Assembly: GCA_020633335.1 (NCBI GenBank)
Contig: JACKDU010000002.1
Coordinates: 682,001-746,000 of the forward strand
DNA length: 64,000 nt
Source of the DNA: Myxococcales bacterium
GTDB lineage: Bacteria; Myxococcota_A; Polyangia; Nannocystales; Nannocystaceae
Direction: 5' to 3'
In this document: positions 35,769-44,583 of the stretch, piece by piece
Layout: every line of letters begins with the position of its first letter
Numbering within the stretch: position 1 is the first letter of the stretch
Translations under genes and position numbers: made by a program
The notes under the pieces: generated by a model
Databases searched by the model: none
What the model saw: only the letters and a program-made list of their open reading frames with translations
Told to the model about the DNA's origin: nothing

Positions 35769-37224
35769 GAGCGCCCTCCTCCTCGCGTCCGCGGCGAGCG
35801 CGGCGGACGGGTCCCTTACCCACCCGCTCCTCACCCTCGCGGTCGCCACCCCGCTCCTCCTCGCCCTCGCCCTCGCCCTCGCCGGCGAGCGGCGATGGAC
35901 CCGCGGGGCGGCGCTCGCCGGTCTCGGCCTCGACCTCGGCCTCGCGCTCGCGGCCCTCGCCGAGCTCCACCGGCGCGGCGCCGCCTCCCTCGCTGACACC
36001 TGGCTCGGCGGACAGATCATTGGGGACGCGCCGCTCCTGGCGATCGACCGCCTCTCGGCCGCCCTCCTCCCCTTCGCGATCGTGATCGCCGCGGTCGCGG
36101 TGATGGTCGCGCCGCGGGTCGGCGAGCGCCCCGGCCTCATCGCCCGCCTCCTCCTCGCGCTCTCGCTCACCCTGGCGATCTTCGCGACCGTCGATCCGCG
36201 CCTCCTCGCGCTCCTCTGGGCGCTCTCGCTGATCCCGCCGCTCCTCGAGCTCCGCGGCCGGGGCCCGAGCGCCCGCCAGGCGAGCCGGGTCTTCGCGATC
36301 TACATGGGCGCATCGGCCCTCGCCTTCGCCGTCGGCGTCGCCCTCCGGGGCGCCGGCGAGCCCGCCCTGGCGACCCTCGCCACCGGCCTCCTGGTCGCGG
36401 CGGTGATGATCCGCAAGGGGATCACGCCGCTCCACTCCTGGTCCCCCGCCTTCTTCGAGCACGCGCCGCTCGGCTCGGCGATCCTCTTCACCGCGCCGCA
36501 GGTCGGCGCCTACGCGCTCGCCCGCGTGGTCCTCCCCGACGAGCCGGCGCTGGTCCTCCGCGGGGTCGCGGCCGCGGCCCTCTTCACCGCGGTCTACGGC
36601 GCGGCGATGGCGACGACCCAGGCCGACGCCCGGCGGGCCTACGGCTACCTCTTCATCTCGCAGTCCGCGCTCGTCGTCGTCGGCTTCGAGTGCGTCTCGC
36701 TCGCCTCGTTCAGCGGCGGCCTCTCGCTCTGGATCTCCAGCGGCCTCGCGCTCGCTGGCCTCGGCATGACGCTCTGGGTGCTCGAGGCCCGCCGCGGCCG
36801 CCTCCGCCTCGACCGCTTCCACGGCGGCCTCGAGAAGACGCCGCTCCTCGCCGCCCTCTTCCTCCTCCTCGGGATCGCCAGCGTCGGCTTCCCCGGGACC
36901 CTCGGCTTCGTCGGCGAGGAGCTGCTCATCGACGGCGCCGTCCTCGAGTTCCCGCTCCTCGGCTTCGCCGTCGCCCTCGCCAGCGCCCTCGGCGGGATCG
37001 CGCTGATGCGCGCCTACTTCGCGCTCTTCACCGGCCGCGCGCCCCGCCCGGGCCCGAACCTCTTCCTCCGCCCGCGCGAGACCCTCGGCTTCGCGCTCCT
37101 CGGCGCGCTCCTCCTCGTCCTCGGGCTCTGGCCGCGGCCCCTCATCGCCGATCGGGCCGAGGTCGCCCGCGGGCTCCTCGAGGCCCGCGGCGCCCCGGCG
37201 GTCGACCTCGAGACCCATCGATGA
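35758..37224 (+). CDS. Second proton-conducting subunit (NuoM/MrpD-like) in the dab operon
   Basis: This 488-residue, roughly 13-helix protein belongs to the same antiporter-like superfamily as DabB but is clearly distinct: IRKGITPLHSWSPAFFEHAP and SAILFTAPQVGAYALARVVLP form the M-domain, with GFVGEELLIDGAV and ALMRAYFALFTG towards the end. The canonical DAB has only DabA and DabB; a further antiporter-like subunit would add a second ion channel, as in Mrp and complex I. The 11-bp overlap with dabB argues for tight co-translation. A residual FAD-gene neighbour is convergent after 37 nt. Confidence 0.85.
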   Translation: MPAESALLLASAASAADGSLTHPLLTLAVATPLLLALALALAGERRWTRGAALAGLGLDLGLALAALAELHRRGAASLADTWLGGQIIGDAPLLAIDRLSAALLPFAIVIAAVAVMVAPRVGERPGLIARLLLALSLTLAIFATVDPRLLALLWALSLIPPLLELRGRGPSARQASRVFAIYMGASALAFAVGVALRGAGEPALATLATGLLVAAVMIRKGITPLHSWSPAFFEHAPLGSAILFTAPQVGAYALARVVLPDEPALVLRGVAAAALFTAVYGAAMATTQADARRAYGYLFISQSALVVVGFECVSLASFSGGLSLWISSGLALAGLGMTLWVLEARRGRLRLDRFHGGLEKTPLLAALFLLLGIASVGFPGTLGFVGEELLIDGAVLEFPLLGFAVALASALGGIALMRAYFALFTGRAPRPGPNLFLRPRETLGFALLGALLLVLGLWPRPLIADRAEVARGLLEARGAPAVDLETHR

Positions 37225-37261
37225 TCTCCCGCGGGGCCGCGCGGAGCCTCGCAGCGCTCCG

Positions 37262-38740
37262 CTAGGCGCTCGGCCGCTCGCCGGTCTCGAGGTGCTCGCC
37301 CTCGTCGTCGGCCAGCGGCCGAAGATCCGGCAGCGGCGGCTCCCCCAGCGGGCCACGCATCGCCAGGCGGGCGTTCGGCCGCCCGCGGATCGTGTGCCAG
37401 AGCACCGCGAAGACGATGCTCGGCGTGAAGAGGATCGTCGGCCCCGCGAGGAGGTTGAGGACCCGGACGAAGCGCCGGGCGATCTCCGGGTGGGTCGCCG
37501 AGAGCTGGAGGATGTGGCTGACGTACCACTGGATGATCGGCAGGCCGAAGGGGCGCGGCCCGGTCACCCCGGCGAAGCGAAAGTCCTCGGCGGTCGCCAG
37601 GAGCCAGGGGAGGCTGAGCGTCCGGGCGACCTGCCGCTGGATCCGGCGCCCGAGCCCGCGGGCGCGGAGCGAGCGTCCGCTCGCCCGGAGCCGCCCGAGC
37701 GCGCGCTGGATCGCCTGGACCTGGAGCGCCGCGGCCGACATCCCCTGGCCGTAGATCGGGTTGAACGAGCAGAGCGCGTCGCCGACCACCAGGTAGCCGT
37801 CGGGGTAGCCGGGCATCCGATCGTAGTGGCGGCGGAGGTTCGACGGGACCTGATAGCCGTGGATCGCCGGCGCCGGCTTGGCCTCGTTGAGGAGGATCGA
37901 GAACTCGTCGATCGGCAGCGAGCGCGCGAACTCGACGAAGCCCTCGTTGTTGGTCGGCGGGTAGTCGCGGCAGACGCCGCCGAGCGTCACCATCAGCACG
38001 CCGCCGTCGACCGAGACCATCACCCCGAGGCGACCGCTCTCCGGCGGCTTCGGGAAGACCGCGAGCGGCAGCCGCTCGCTCGGGAAGGAGCGCGGCATGC
38101 GGTAGACCCGCGAGGCGTAGCCGACGTTGACCCGCACCTCCGACTCGCGGACCCGCGGGAGGCCGACATCCGCGAGCCAGCGCGGCGACCGGGTCCCGCG
38201 ACCGCTGGCGTCGACCACGAGGTCGGCGTGCAGGGCCTCGGCCTCGCCCTCCTCCTGCCCCTTGCGCTGGCAGCGGATCCCGGTGATCCGCTGGTCCTCG
38301 CAGATCAGCCCGACGACGTCGCAGTCGTCGACGATCTCGACGTTCGCGCGGCGCCGGAGCTCGGCCCGCATGGCCGTCTCGAGGACCATGCGATTGCAGA
38401 GATAGAGGGTGATCCCGGACTCGACGCGCGCCTTCCAGACCCCGAAGTGGAACCACCGGAGATCCTTCGCCGAGTCGACCGGGATCGCCCCGGCGGCCGG
38501 CATGTCGGCGGCGAGCTCCGGGAAGAGGTCGCGGACCACCGCCGCGCCGGCGGCGAGGAGGAGGTGGAAGTGGCGGGCCTGCGGCGTCCCCTTCCTGCCG
38601 ATCGGTCGAGCGTTGAGGAAATCGCGCTCGACCACGGAGACCCGCTCGAAGTGGTCGGAGAGCACGCGCGCCGCCAGGATCCCGGAGACGCTGCCGCCGA
38701 TGACGATCGCGTGCTCGCCGAGGAAGGGCCCGGTCGGCAT
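37262..38740 (-). CDS. FAD-dependent oxidoreductase/hydroxylase-like protein
   Basis: This ~492-residue flavoprotein has an N-terminal dinucleotide fold (HAIVIGGSVSGILAARVLSDHF, a GxSxxG variant of GxGxxG, then VSVVERD), ADLVVDASGRGTRSPRWL in the middle, and the second FAD motif YLVVGDALCSFNPIYGQGMS. It resembles geranylgeranyl-reductase/aromatic-hydroxylase-type single-component flavoproteins, but a substrate cannot be assigned. A C-terminal ~120-residue part contains hydrophobic segments (NLLAGPTILFTPSIVFAVLW) that may associate with membrane. ATG 38740 was chosen as it starts just before the FAD fold; ATG 38842 adds 34 Arg/Ser-rich residues. Confidence 0.85.
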   Translation of the reverse strand: MPTGPFLGEHAIVIGGSVSGILAARVLSDHFERVSVVERDFLNARPIGRKGTPQARHFHLLLAAGAAVVRDLFPELAADMPAAGAIPVDSAKDLRWFHFGVWKARVESGITLYLCNRMVLETAMRAELRRRANVEIVDDCDVVGLICEDQRITGIRCQRKGQEEGEAEALHADLVVDASGRGTRSPRWLADVGLPRVRESEVRVNVGYASRVYRMPRSFPSERLPLAVFPKPPESGRLGVMVSVDGGVLMVTLGGVCRDYPPTNNEGFVEFARSLPIDEFSILLNEAKPAPAIHGYQVPSNLRRHYDRMPGYPDGYLVVGDALCSFNPIYGQGMSAAALQVQAIQRALGRLRASGRSLRARGLGRRIQRQVARTLSLPWLLATAEDFRFAGVTGPRPFGLPIIQWYVSHILQLSATHPEIARRFVRVLNLLAGPTILFTPSIVFAVLWHTIRGRPNARLAMRGPLGEPPLPDLRPLADDEGEHLETGERPSA

Positions 38741-39050
38741 GATCCTCGACGTCTCGGCGGCGACCTCGGAGGCAGCCCGCGTATGGGCACGCGAGCGCGG
38801 GCGCGAGGGTCGCGGCCTTCGAGGTGGGAGGAGATCATCCATCGATCCTCAATCTCGCTCCAAAACGATCGCGGTCACCGGCCCCCAGGACGACGCGCAA
38901 CCTGCACGATCGGACATGCGCGCGACCTCCACGCTCTTCGGACCAGGCCCGCCGGCCGGAGCCCGGGCGGACGAATCATGCGCAGGCCGAGCATTTTCGG
39001 GTTCACCGAGCATACCCGACGCGCGCCGCTCTGCGCGCGGGGTGAGGACC

Positions 39051-39066
39051 GTCCACTCGAGTGGAC
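39051..39066. promoter_or_regulatory. Perfect 16-bp palindrome, possible operator
   Basis: GTCCACTC/GAGTGGAC is perfectly symmetrical. It lies about 210-325 bp upstream of the flavoprotein start. Related GTCCA...TGGA palindromes occur at 56393 and 56552. The binding protein is unknown. Confidence 0.4.
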
Positions 39067-39170
39067 ACTCCCCTCGCCCGTGAGCCGCCCCGCGCGCCCC
39101 GGAGAGGTGCTCGCGCGCGCGCGTCTCCGCCCGGGAAAATGGGGCTACCCGACCCCTTTATGGGCTCGAA

Positions 39171-39188
39171 CGGGGGTCTAGGCCCCCG
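39171..39188 (-). terminator. GC-rich hairpin directly after the amidase stop
   Basis: CGGGGG-TCTAGG-CCCCCG forms a 6-bp stem with 6-nt loop immediately beyond the TAG at 39189-39191. No T-run follows on the minus strand, so terminator function is tentative. Confidence 0.35.
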
Positions 39189-39797
39189 CTACTCGTCGAC
39201 CCGGCCCACGATCCGGGCCCGCAGATCGTCGAGGTCGAAGTGCCGGCCAGGGCACTGGGTGAGGCGCCCATCGACCGCGCGGTGGGTCGTCACGCGCTCG
39301 ATCGGGATCTCGAGGGTCCCCATCAGGCGACGGCAGAGGAGCGCGAGCGCGTCCATCATCGACGCCGGCACCGGCCGCTCCTCGAAGTTGCCGATCAGGC
39401 AGAGCGCCAGCGACTCGGGCGCCCGCTCCGGGTGGAAGAGGTGGGCCGCGAGCTCCTGGTAGCGCCAGCGCGCCGGCTCGATCAGGCCGAGCGCCCGCCG
39501 ACGGCCGTTGTTGATCACGAAGTGGTACTCGGCGCCCAGCGGATCGCCGAAGTGGACGCGGTGGTAGCGATCGATCCCCTCGAGCGAGGCGTGCTCGGCC
39601 GCCGTGTGGTGGACGACGATCCACTGCCAGGGCCGCCAATTCTCCCCGCGCTCGCCGAGGAGCCCGTCGAGCGTCGCCGCGTTGACCCCCTGGATCTCGG
39701 CGTAGGAGCGGCGATCTCGCGGGCGGGCGGCCGCGGCGGGGCGGGCGAGCGACCCGGCGCCCCCGAGCGCGGCGGCGAGGAAGTGACGACGACGCAT
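39189..39797 (-). CDS. N-acetylmuramoyl-L-alanine amidase (Amidase_2/PGRP-type), TAT-like export
   Basis: This 202-residue protein begins MRRRHFLAAALGGAGSLA, a twin-arginine-like signal with Ala cleavage region. The amidase domain has WIVVHHTAAEH (zinc His), YHFVINNG, LCLIGNFEE and THRAVDGRLTQCPGRHF (second zinc His and the CPG of PGRP-type amidases). It should cut the MurNAc-L-Ala amide bond of peptidoglycan in the periplasm or outside the cell. The length is that of a single catalytic domain without a binding module. The 3' neighbour is separated by a hairpin. Confidence 0.9.
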   Translation of the reverse strand: MRRRHFLAAALGGAGSLARPAAAARPRDRRSYAEIQGVNAATLDGLLGERGENWRPWQWIVVHHTAAEHASLEGIDRYHRVHFGDPLGAEYHFVINNGRRRALGLIEPARWRYQELAAHLFHPERAPESLALCLIGNFEERPVPASMMDALALLCRRLMGTLEIPIERVTTHRAVDGRLTQCPGRHFDLDDLRARIVGRVDE

Positions 39798-39845
39798 CCC
39801 AGGGGCAACGCAGGTGAGGCGCGGAGGATCTCCCGCGCGCGCGGG

Positions 39846-40694
39846 TCAGTGGCAGCCCCGCAGGCGCCGCTCGGCCGCGATCATCCGGGCCCGCACCGCC
39901 TGGCTCTCGCGGCCGGCGGGCGCCCGCGCGAGGAACTCCCCGAGGTCGTCGATCCCGCCCGCGAGGTCGCCGACGTGGATCCGCAGGATCCCCCGCTCGC
40001 GGAGCGCGTCGCACGATCCCGGGAGGAGCGCGAGGATCCGCCCGAGGGCGGCGATCGCCCGCTCCCATGAACTTTGGGTCAGGTGGATCGCCTTGAGGTT
40101 GTTGAGCATGCGAACCAGGATGTAGCGGGCGCTCGCCGGCCGGAGGAAGCGCCCGGCGTCGCCCCCCTCGCCCCCCTCGCCGCCGAGACGCTGGAGGATC
40201 GCCTCGCACTCGCCGCGGGCGAGGAGGTTCCCGCCGTGGAAGGGATCGATGTAGAGCCCAGGGAGCGCCGGCGCGGTCACCAGGAAGTGGGTCGGAAAGC
40301 CGACCCCCGCGAGCTCGAGGCCGATCCGGCGGGCGACCTCGATGAGGACCACCGCGAGGGTGATCGGGATCCCGAGGCGGCGCTCGAGGACCCGATGGAG
40401 GTAGGAGTTGGCGACGTCGTAGTAGTCGCCCTCGTTGCCGGCGAAGCCCTCCTCCTCGAAGAGGAAGTCGAGGAGCCCGCGGACCCGGGCGAGCGCCGGA
40501 CCCTCCGCCGGGACCCGCTCACGCGCGGCCCGGGCGAGCGCGTCGAGGGCGCGAGCGACCTCGGCGCTGGTGGTCGCCGGATCCTCCGCAAGGCCGATCA
40601 GGGCCGCGGCCTCGCCGAGATCGATCGCCTGGTCATCGCTCCGGGCGATCTCGAGGAAGCGGCCCTCGAGGGCCTCCGTGCAGGTCGGCGACAT
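39846..40694 (-). CDS. SirB1-family protein (transglutaminase-like plus TPR)
   Basis: This 282-residue protein matches the SirB1/transglutaminase-like family. It has YYDVANSYLHRVLERRLGIPITLAVVLIEVARR, VGFPTHFLVTAPALPGLYIDPFHGG (His and Asp positions kept) and a C-terminal TPR region (RMLNNLKAIHLTQSSWERAIAAL...LPGSCDALRERGIL). The classical transglutaminase Cys is not obvious, as is usual in SirB1. The role is unknown; family members often sit near prmC/hemK, which is not the case here. ATG 40694 was preferred over GTG 40715. Confidence 0.87.
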   Translation of the reverse strand: MSPTCTEALEGRFLEIARSDDQAIDLGEAAALIGLAEDPATTSAEVARALDALARAARERVPAEGPALARVRGLLDFLFEEEGFAGNEGDYYDVANSYLHRVLERRLGIPITLAVVLIEVARRIGLELAGVGFPTHFLVTAPALPGLYIDPFHGGNLLARGECEAILQRLGGEGGEGGDAGRFLRPASARYILVRMLNNLKAIHLTQSSWERAIAALGRILALLPGSCDALRERGILRIHVGDLAGGIDDLGEFLARAPAGRESQAVRARMIAAERRLRGCH

Positions 40695-40836
40695 ACGCCC
40701 GGGGCTCTCTAGCACGCGCCCTCGAGAGCGCCCGCCGACCGCCCGCCGACCCGGAGAGCGCCCCCGAAGCGGCCAGGAGGAGGCGGCCGCCGGGGCCCGG
40801 CCGCCGAGTGCGTGACCCGCGGGTCGACCGGCGCCC

Positions 40837-41175
40837 TCAGCCCTGGCCGGGGTGCTCGTTGTGCCAGGTGGTGATCGACTCCTCGGTGAGCTCGACGGTG
40901 AGCGGCGCCGCGCCGACCTTCACCTGGCAGCCGAGGCGCGAGGAGGGGCGGACGTCAAAGGCCATGTCGAGGCGATCCTCCTCGGCCTCCGACATCTCCG
41001 GCAGCGACGCGAGCCCCTCGCGGATCCAGCAGTGGCACGACGAGCAGGCGCAGACGCCCCCGCAGGCCGATCCCATCTTCACCCCGTGCTCCTCGGCGAG
41101 CTCGAGGAGGGTGACCCCCGGCGCGGCCTCGACGGTGACCTCGCGGTCCGGCTCGATAAAACGGATCTTCGGCAT
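40837..41175 (-). CDS. fdx: Isc-type [2Fe-2S] ferredoxin
   Basis: This 112-residue adrenodoxin-type ferredoxin has cluster cysteines in SACGGVCACSSCHCWI (C-x5-C-x2-C) and the fourth in SRLGCQVKV. PEMSEAEEDRLDMA between them is the standard signature of Isc ferredoxins, which feed electrons to IscS/IscU during cluster assembly. It is the last gene of the isc operon, 20 nt after hscA. Confidence 0.94.
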   Translation of the reverse strand: MPKIRFIEPDREVTVEAAPGVTLLELAEEHGVKMGSACGGVCACSSCHCWIREGLASLPEMSEAEEDRLDMAFDVRPSSRLGCQVKVGAAPLTVELTEESITTWHNEHPGQG

Positions 41176-41195
41176 GCTCTCCTCTGTCGCGGCCG

Positions 41196-43193
41196 CTAGC
41201 CGTCGATGACCTCGGCGCTGTGGCCCCCGCGGCGCTCGTCGAGGTGCTCCTCCTCGGCCGCGAGCACCGACTCGATCTCGTGGAGGCTCTTCCCCTCCAT
41301 CCCGGCGAGGAGCGCCCGCTCCATCCGCCGGCGGGCGAAGGGCTCGGATCGCCGCTCGATCTCGACGCGGGCGGCGTTGACCGCCTCGGCCTCGCTCGCC
41401 TCGCGCATCAGCGCGTCGGCGCTGACGAGCGCGGCCTCGATCGACGCGCGCTCCTCCGCCGGCAGGATCGCCGTCAGGTGACCGACCTCGGCGAGCGCGG
41501 TCCGGACCGCCAGCGCGACCCGGCCGAGCTCGACCCGGGCCTCGGCGAGGTTGCGGGCGGCGTAGTCGTCGGAGGCGTGGTCGTAGCTCTCCATCACCAG
41601 GCGATCGACCTCCTCCTCGCTGAGCCCGTAGGTCGGCTTGACCTCGACCGACTGCCGGACGCCAGTCATCAGCTCGCGGGCGGTGACCGTCAGGAGCGCG
41701 TCGGCGTCGAGTTGGAAGGTGATCTCGACCCGGGCCATCGACGGCGGCAGGCGGGGGATCCCGCGGAGCTCGAAGCGGGCGAGCGAGCGGCAGTCGGAGG
41801 CGAGCTCGCGCTCCCCCTGGACCACGTGGATCTGCATCCCGGTCTGCTGCTCGGAGTAGTTGGTGAAGACCTGGCGCGCGGCGATCGGGATCGTCGCGTT
41901 GCGCGGGATCAACTTCTCGACGATCCCGCCCATCGTCTCGATCCCGAGGCTGAGGGGGACGACGTCGAGGAGCGTGACCCCCTCGCGGGCGGAGCCCGAG
42001 AGGATGTCGGCCTGGATCGCCGCGCCGTAGGCGACGACCTTGTCGGGGTCGATGTCGGTGAGCGGCGGCCGGCCGAAGGTCTCCTCGACCGCCGCCCGCA
42101 CCCGCGGCACCCGCGTCGAGCCGCCGACCAGGACGACGCCGTCGAGCTCGCGCGCGCGCACGCCGGCGTCGCGGAGCGCGGCCCGGCAGGCGCGGATCGT
42201 CCGCTGGACGAGCGGCTCGATCAGCTCCTCGAAGGTCGCGCGGGTGACCGCGAGATCGTCGATCCCGCAGGCGGCGACGCTCACCCGGACCTCGCCCTGC
42301 TCGCTCAGCGCCTCCTTGGCCGCCCGCGCGGCGATCCGCGCGAGCTCGCGCTGGTGCCGGGTCGGCGGCCGGGTCTCGTCAAAGCCAGCGCGCCCCAGGA
42401 GGTGGGCGGCGAGCGCCCGGTCGAGATCATCGCCGCCGAGCGCCGAGTCGCCGCCGGTCGCCAGCACCTGGAAGACCCCGTCGTGGAGGCGGAGGACGCT
42501 GACGTCGAAGGTCCCGCCGCCGAGGTCGTAGACCGCGAAGAGCCCCTGGCCGCCGCGATCGAGGCCATAGGCGAGCGCGGCCGCGGTCGGCTCGGCGAGG
42601 AGGCGGTAGACGTTGAGCCCGGCGATCCGGCCGGCGTCGCGGGTCGCCTGCCGCTGGGCGTCGTCGAAGTAGGCCGGCACCGTGATCACCGCGCCGTCGA
42701 TCGGCCCGCCGAGCGCGTCCTCAGCCCGGAGGCGGAGCACCCGCAGGATCTCGGCCGAGACCTCCACCGGGGTCACCAGGTGCGGCTCCCCCTCGGCGCC
42801 GACGTCGAGGCGGAGGACGCCGGCGCCCTGGCTCGGCGCCACCAGGTGGTAGGGGTGGGTGAAGTCGACGTCGCTCAGCCCGCGCCCCATGAAGCGCTTG
42901 ACCGACGAGACCACCTGGCCCGGCGCCTCCTCCTGCTGGGCCTGGGCGGCGTCGCCGACGATCACCCGATCGCCGACGTAGGAGACCACCGAGGGGAGGA
43001 GCGCCCGACCTTCCCCATCGGCCAGGACCTTTGGGTCATCCCCGTGGGGAGCGAGGGCCACCAGCGAGTTGGTGGTGCCGAGGTCGATGCCGATCCCGCG
43101 CCCGGGCGCGCGGGCGGGGGCCCGCCGCTCCTCAGGCTCGGCGATCTGGAAGAGCGCGCCGGTGTCGTGAATGGAGGGGCCTTGGGTGCTCAT
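41196..43193 (-). CDS. hscA: Fe-S cluster assembly Hsp70 chaperone HscA
   Basis: This 665-residue Hsp70 has the ATPase motifs GIDLGTTNSLVAL, YDLGGGTFDVSVLRL and VVLVGGSTRVPRVRAAVEE, and a substrate-binding domain starting at VTLLDVVPLSLGIETMGGIV. Shorter linkers and position between hscB and fdx identify HscA rather than DnaK. It releases clusters from IscU by binding the LPPVK motif, which is intact in IscU here. The N-terminal ~35 residues before the ATPase are an extension. It begins 5 nt after hscB. Confidence 0.94.
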   Translation of the reverse strand: MSTQGPSIHDTGALFQIAEPEERRAPARAPGRGIGIDLGTTNSLVALAPHGDDPKVLADGEGRALLPSVVSYVGDRVIVGDAAQAQQEEAPGQVVSSVKRFMGRGLSDVDFTHPYHLVAPSQGAGVLRLDVGAEGEPHLVTPVEVSAEILRVLRLRAEDALGGPIDGAVITVPAYFDDAQRQATRDAGRIAGLNVYRLLAEPTAAALAYGLDRGGQGLFAVYDLGGGTFDVSVLRLHDGVFQVLATGGDSALGGDDLDRALAAHLLGRAGFDETRPPTRHQRELARIAARAAKEALSEQGEVRVSVAACGIDDLAVTRATFEELIEPLVQRTIRACRAALRDAGVRARELDGVVLVGGSTRVPRVRAAVEETFGRPPLTDIDPDKVVAYGAAIQADILSGSAREGVTLLDVVPLSLGIETMGGIVEKLIPRNATIPIAARQVFTNYSEQQTGMQIHVVQGERELASDCRSLARFELRGIPRLPPSMARVEITFQLDADALLTVTARELMTGVRQSVEVKPTYGLSEEEVDRLVMESYDHASDDYAARNLAEARVELGRVALAVRTALAEVGHLTAILPAEERASIEAALVSADALMREASEAEAVNAARVEIERRSEPFARRRMERALLAGMEGKSLHEIESVLAAEEEHLDERRGGHSAEVIDG

Positions 43194-43198
43194 CGGGC

Positions 43199-43741
43199 TC
43201 AGTGGGCCTCGCCGTCGATCTCGTCGAGGAAGCGCTGGAGGTAGCGGTGGATGACCAGGTGGCGGGCGGCCTCGCGGACCTCGCCGCCGTCGATCGCGTC
43301 GATCCCGGCGTCGAGGGTCTCCTCGGCCCGGGCCTCGATCGCGCCGCGGAGGCGACCGACGGCCGCCGCGCCCGCCCCCTGGGCCTCCTCGAGCGCCTCG
43401 CGGAGCTCGATCATCTCGATCAGGAAGGCCTTGCCGGGATCGGGGGCGCCGCGCTCGGGATCGGTGAGGTCGAGGTCGATCCCGCCGAGCTTGACCAGGT
43501 GCTCCGCCCGACGCACCGGGTCCCGGAGCGCCCGGTAGGCGGCGTTGACCAGGCTCGCGCGCTCGACCGCCGCCCGCTGCTCGCCGGAGCTGGCGCCGGC
43601 GAAGCGGTCGGGGTGGACCTCGCGGCTGAGCTCGAGGTAGCGGCGCTCGAGCGCCGCTCGATCGATCGCGTGGCGACGCGGGAGATCGAGGCAGGCGAAG
43701 TAGTCGACCTCGCCGGCCCCCTGCTTGCGGGGCTCGTTCAC
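43199..43741 (-). CDS. hscB: Fe-S cluster assembly co-chaperone HscB
   Basis: This 180-residue J-type co-chaperone has an N-terminal J domain with HPD (SREVHPDRFAGA) and a C-terminal three-helix IscU-binding domain (GKAFLIEMIELREALEEAQG ... HLVIHRYLQRFLDEI). It recruits IscU to HscA. It lies 16 nt after iscA and 5 nt before hscA. Confidence 0.93.
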   Translation of the reverse strand: MNEPRKQGAGEVDYFACLDLPRRHAIDRAALERRYLELSREVHPDRFAGASSGEQRAAVERASLVNAAYRALRDPVRRAEHLVKLGGIDLDLTDPERGAPDPGKAFLIEMIELREALEEAQGAGAAAVGRLRGAIEARAEETLDAGIDAIDGGEVREAARHLVIHRYLQRFLDEIDGEAH

Positions 43742-43757
43742 CGGGCTCCTCGGCGTC

Positions 43758-44117
43758 CTAGAAGGAGATCGACTCGCCGCAGCCGCAGGAGTCCTGGACG
43801 TTGGGGTTCTTGAAGCGGAAGCCGTGGCCGCGGATCCCGGTCTCGAAGTCGATCTCGGTCCCGTCGAGCATCAGCATGCTCTTCGGATCGACGATCAGCG
43901 TGACCCCGTCCTTGGTGAAGACGTGGTCGTTCGCCCGCGGCTCGCGGTCCTCGAACTCAAAGAGGTAGGCGTAGCCGGTGCAGCCGCCGCCGCGGATCCC
44001 GAAGCGGATCCGCGCGTTCGGCGTCCCCCGGCGCTGGAGCTGGTCGCGCATCACCTTGGCGGCGCGACCGGTGATCGTGATCGTCGGCATCCCTCGGAGG
44101 TCTCTTGCGGCGGACAT
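43758..44117 (-). CDS. iscA: A-type Fe-S carrier IscA
   Basis: This 119-residue HesB/IscA protein has the three conserved cysteines (GGGCTGYAY and DSCGCGESISF at the C terminus). It carries or transfers iron or clusters. ATG 44117 is preceded by GGGGAG at good spacing; ATG 44090 (MPTITITGRAAK) is the conventional family start and is possible. Confidence 0.93.
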   Translation of the reverse strand: MSAARDLRGMPTITITGRAAKVMRDQLQRRGTPNARIRFGIRGGGCTGYAYLFEFEDREPRANDHVFTKDGVTLIVDPKSMLMLDGTEIDFETGIRGHGFRFKNPNVQDSCGCGESISF

Positions 44118-44133
44118 CGTAGCACTCCCCAGG

Positions 44134-44538
44134 TCACTCGGCGGCGCCCTCGGTCGCCGGCTTCTGCTGCTTCTCCTGGTAGTCGCGGATCGCGGCCTTG
44201 ATCGCGTCCTCGGCGAGCACCGAGCAGTGGATCTTGACCGGCGGGAGCGAGAGCTCCTCGGCGATCTGCGAGTTCTGGATCTTCATCGCCTCGTCGACGC
44301 TCATCCCCTTGACCCACTCCGTCACCAGGCTCGACGAGGCGATCGCCGAGCCGCAGCCGTAGGTCTTGAACTTGGCGTCGGTGATCACCCCGCCCTCGAC
44401 CCGGATCTGCAGCTTCATCACGTCGCCGCAGGCGGGCGCGCCGACGATGCCGGTGCCGACGTCGTCGTCGTCCTTGTCGAGGCTGCCGACGTTGCGGGGG
44501 TTCTCGTAGTGATCGATGACCTTGTTGCTGTACGCCAT
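44134..44538 (-). CDS. iscU: Fe-S cluster scaffold IscU
   Basis: This 134-residue scaffold keeps all assembly residues: NPRNVGSLDKDD with its conserved Asp, GAPACGDVMKL (Cys), YGCGSAIASSSLVTEW (Cys), and the chaperone motif LPPVKIHCSVLAEDA (third Cys). It receives sulfur from IscS and iron to build [2Fe-2S] clusters. A Lys/Gln-rich C-terminal tail (EKQQKPATEGAAE) is a minor extension. Confidence 0.95.
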   Translation of the reverse strand: MAYSNKVIDHYENPRNVGSLDKDDDDVGTGIVGAPACGDVMKLQIRVEGGVITDAKFKTYGCGSAIASSSLVTEWVKGMSVDEAMKIQNSQIAEELSLPPVKIHCSVLAEDAIKAAIRDYQEKQQKPATEGAAE

Positions 44539-44583
44539 GGCTTCTTCTCGCTCTTCAGGGGTCTCGTGGTGGCTTCGGGGCGC

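Larger units (their letters stand above)
38843..39188. other. 346-base intergenic region with a 16-bp palindrome
   Basis: No coding sequence is supported. The region holds the palindrome at 39051-39066 and a GC hairpin right after the amidase stop (39171-39188). It is the upstream region of the flavoprotein gene and the downstream region of the amidase gene, both on the minus strand. Confidence 0.5.

Noticed and set aside
37225..37261. Terminator between the dab operon and the flavoprotein gene
   Set aside because: The GC-rich stretch can form only short imperfect stems and has no T-run.
39232..39247. GTCGAAGTGCCGGCCA, also found in the 3807 tandem repeat
   Set aside because: Here it encodes the conserved PGRHFD of the amidase on the minus strand; the match is short and likely chance at this GC content.
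39178..40209. A 343-residue minus-strand frame across the amidase and SirB1 genes
   Set aside because: It is an Arg/Pro/Gly-rich shadow frame of two well-supported genes.
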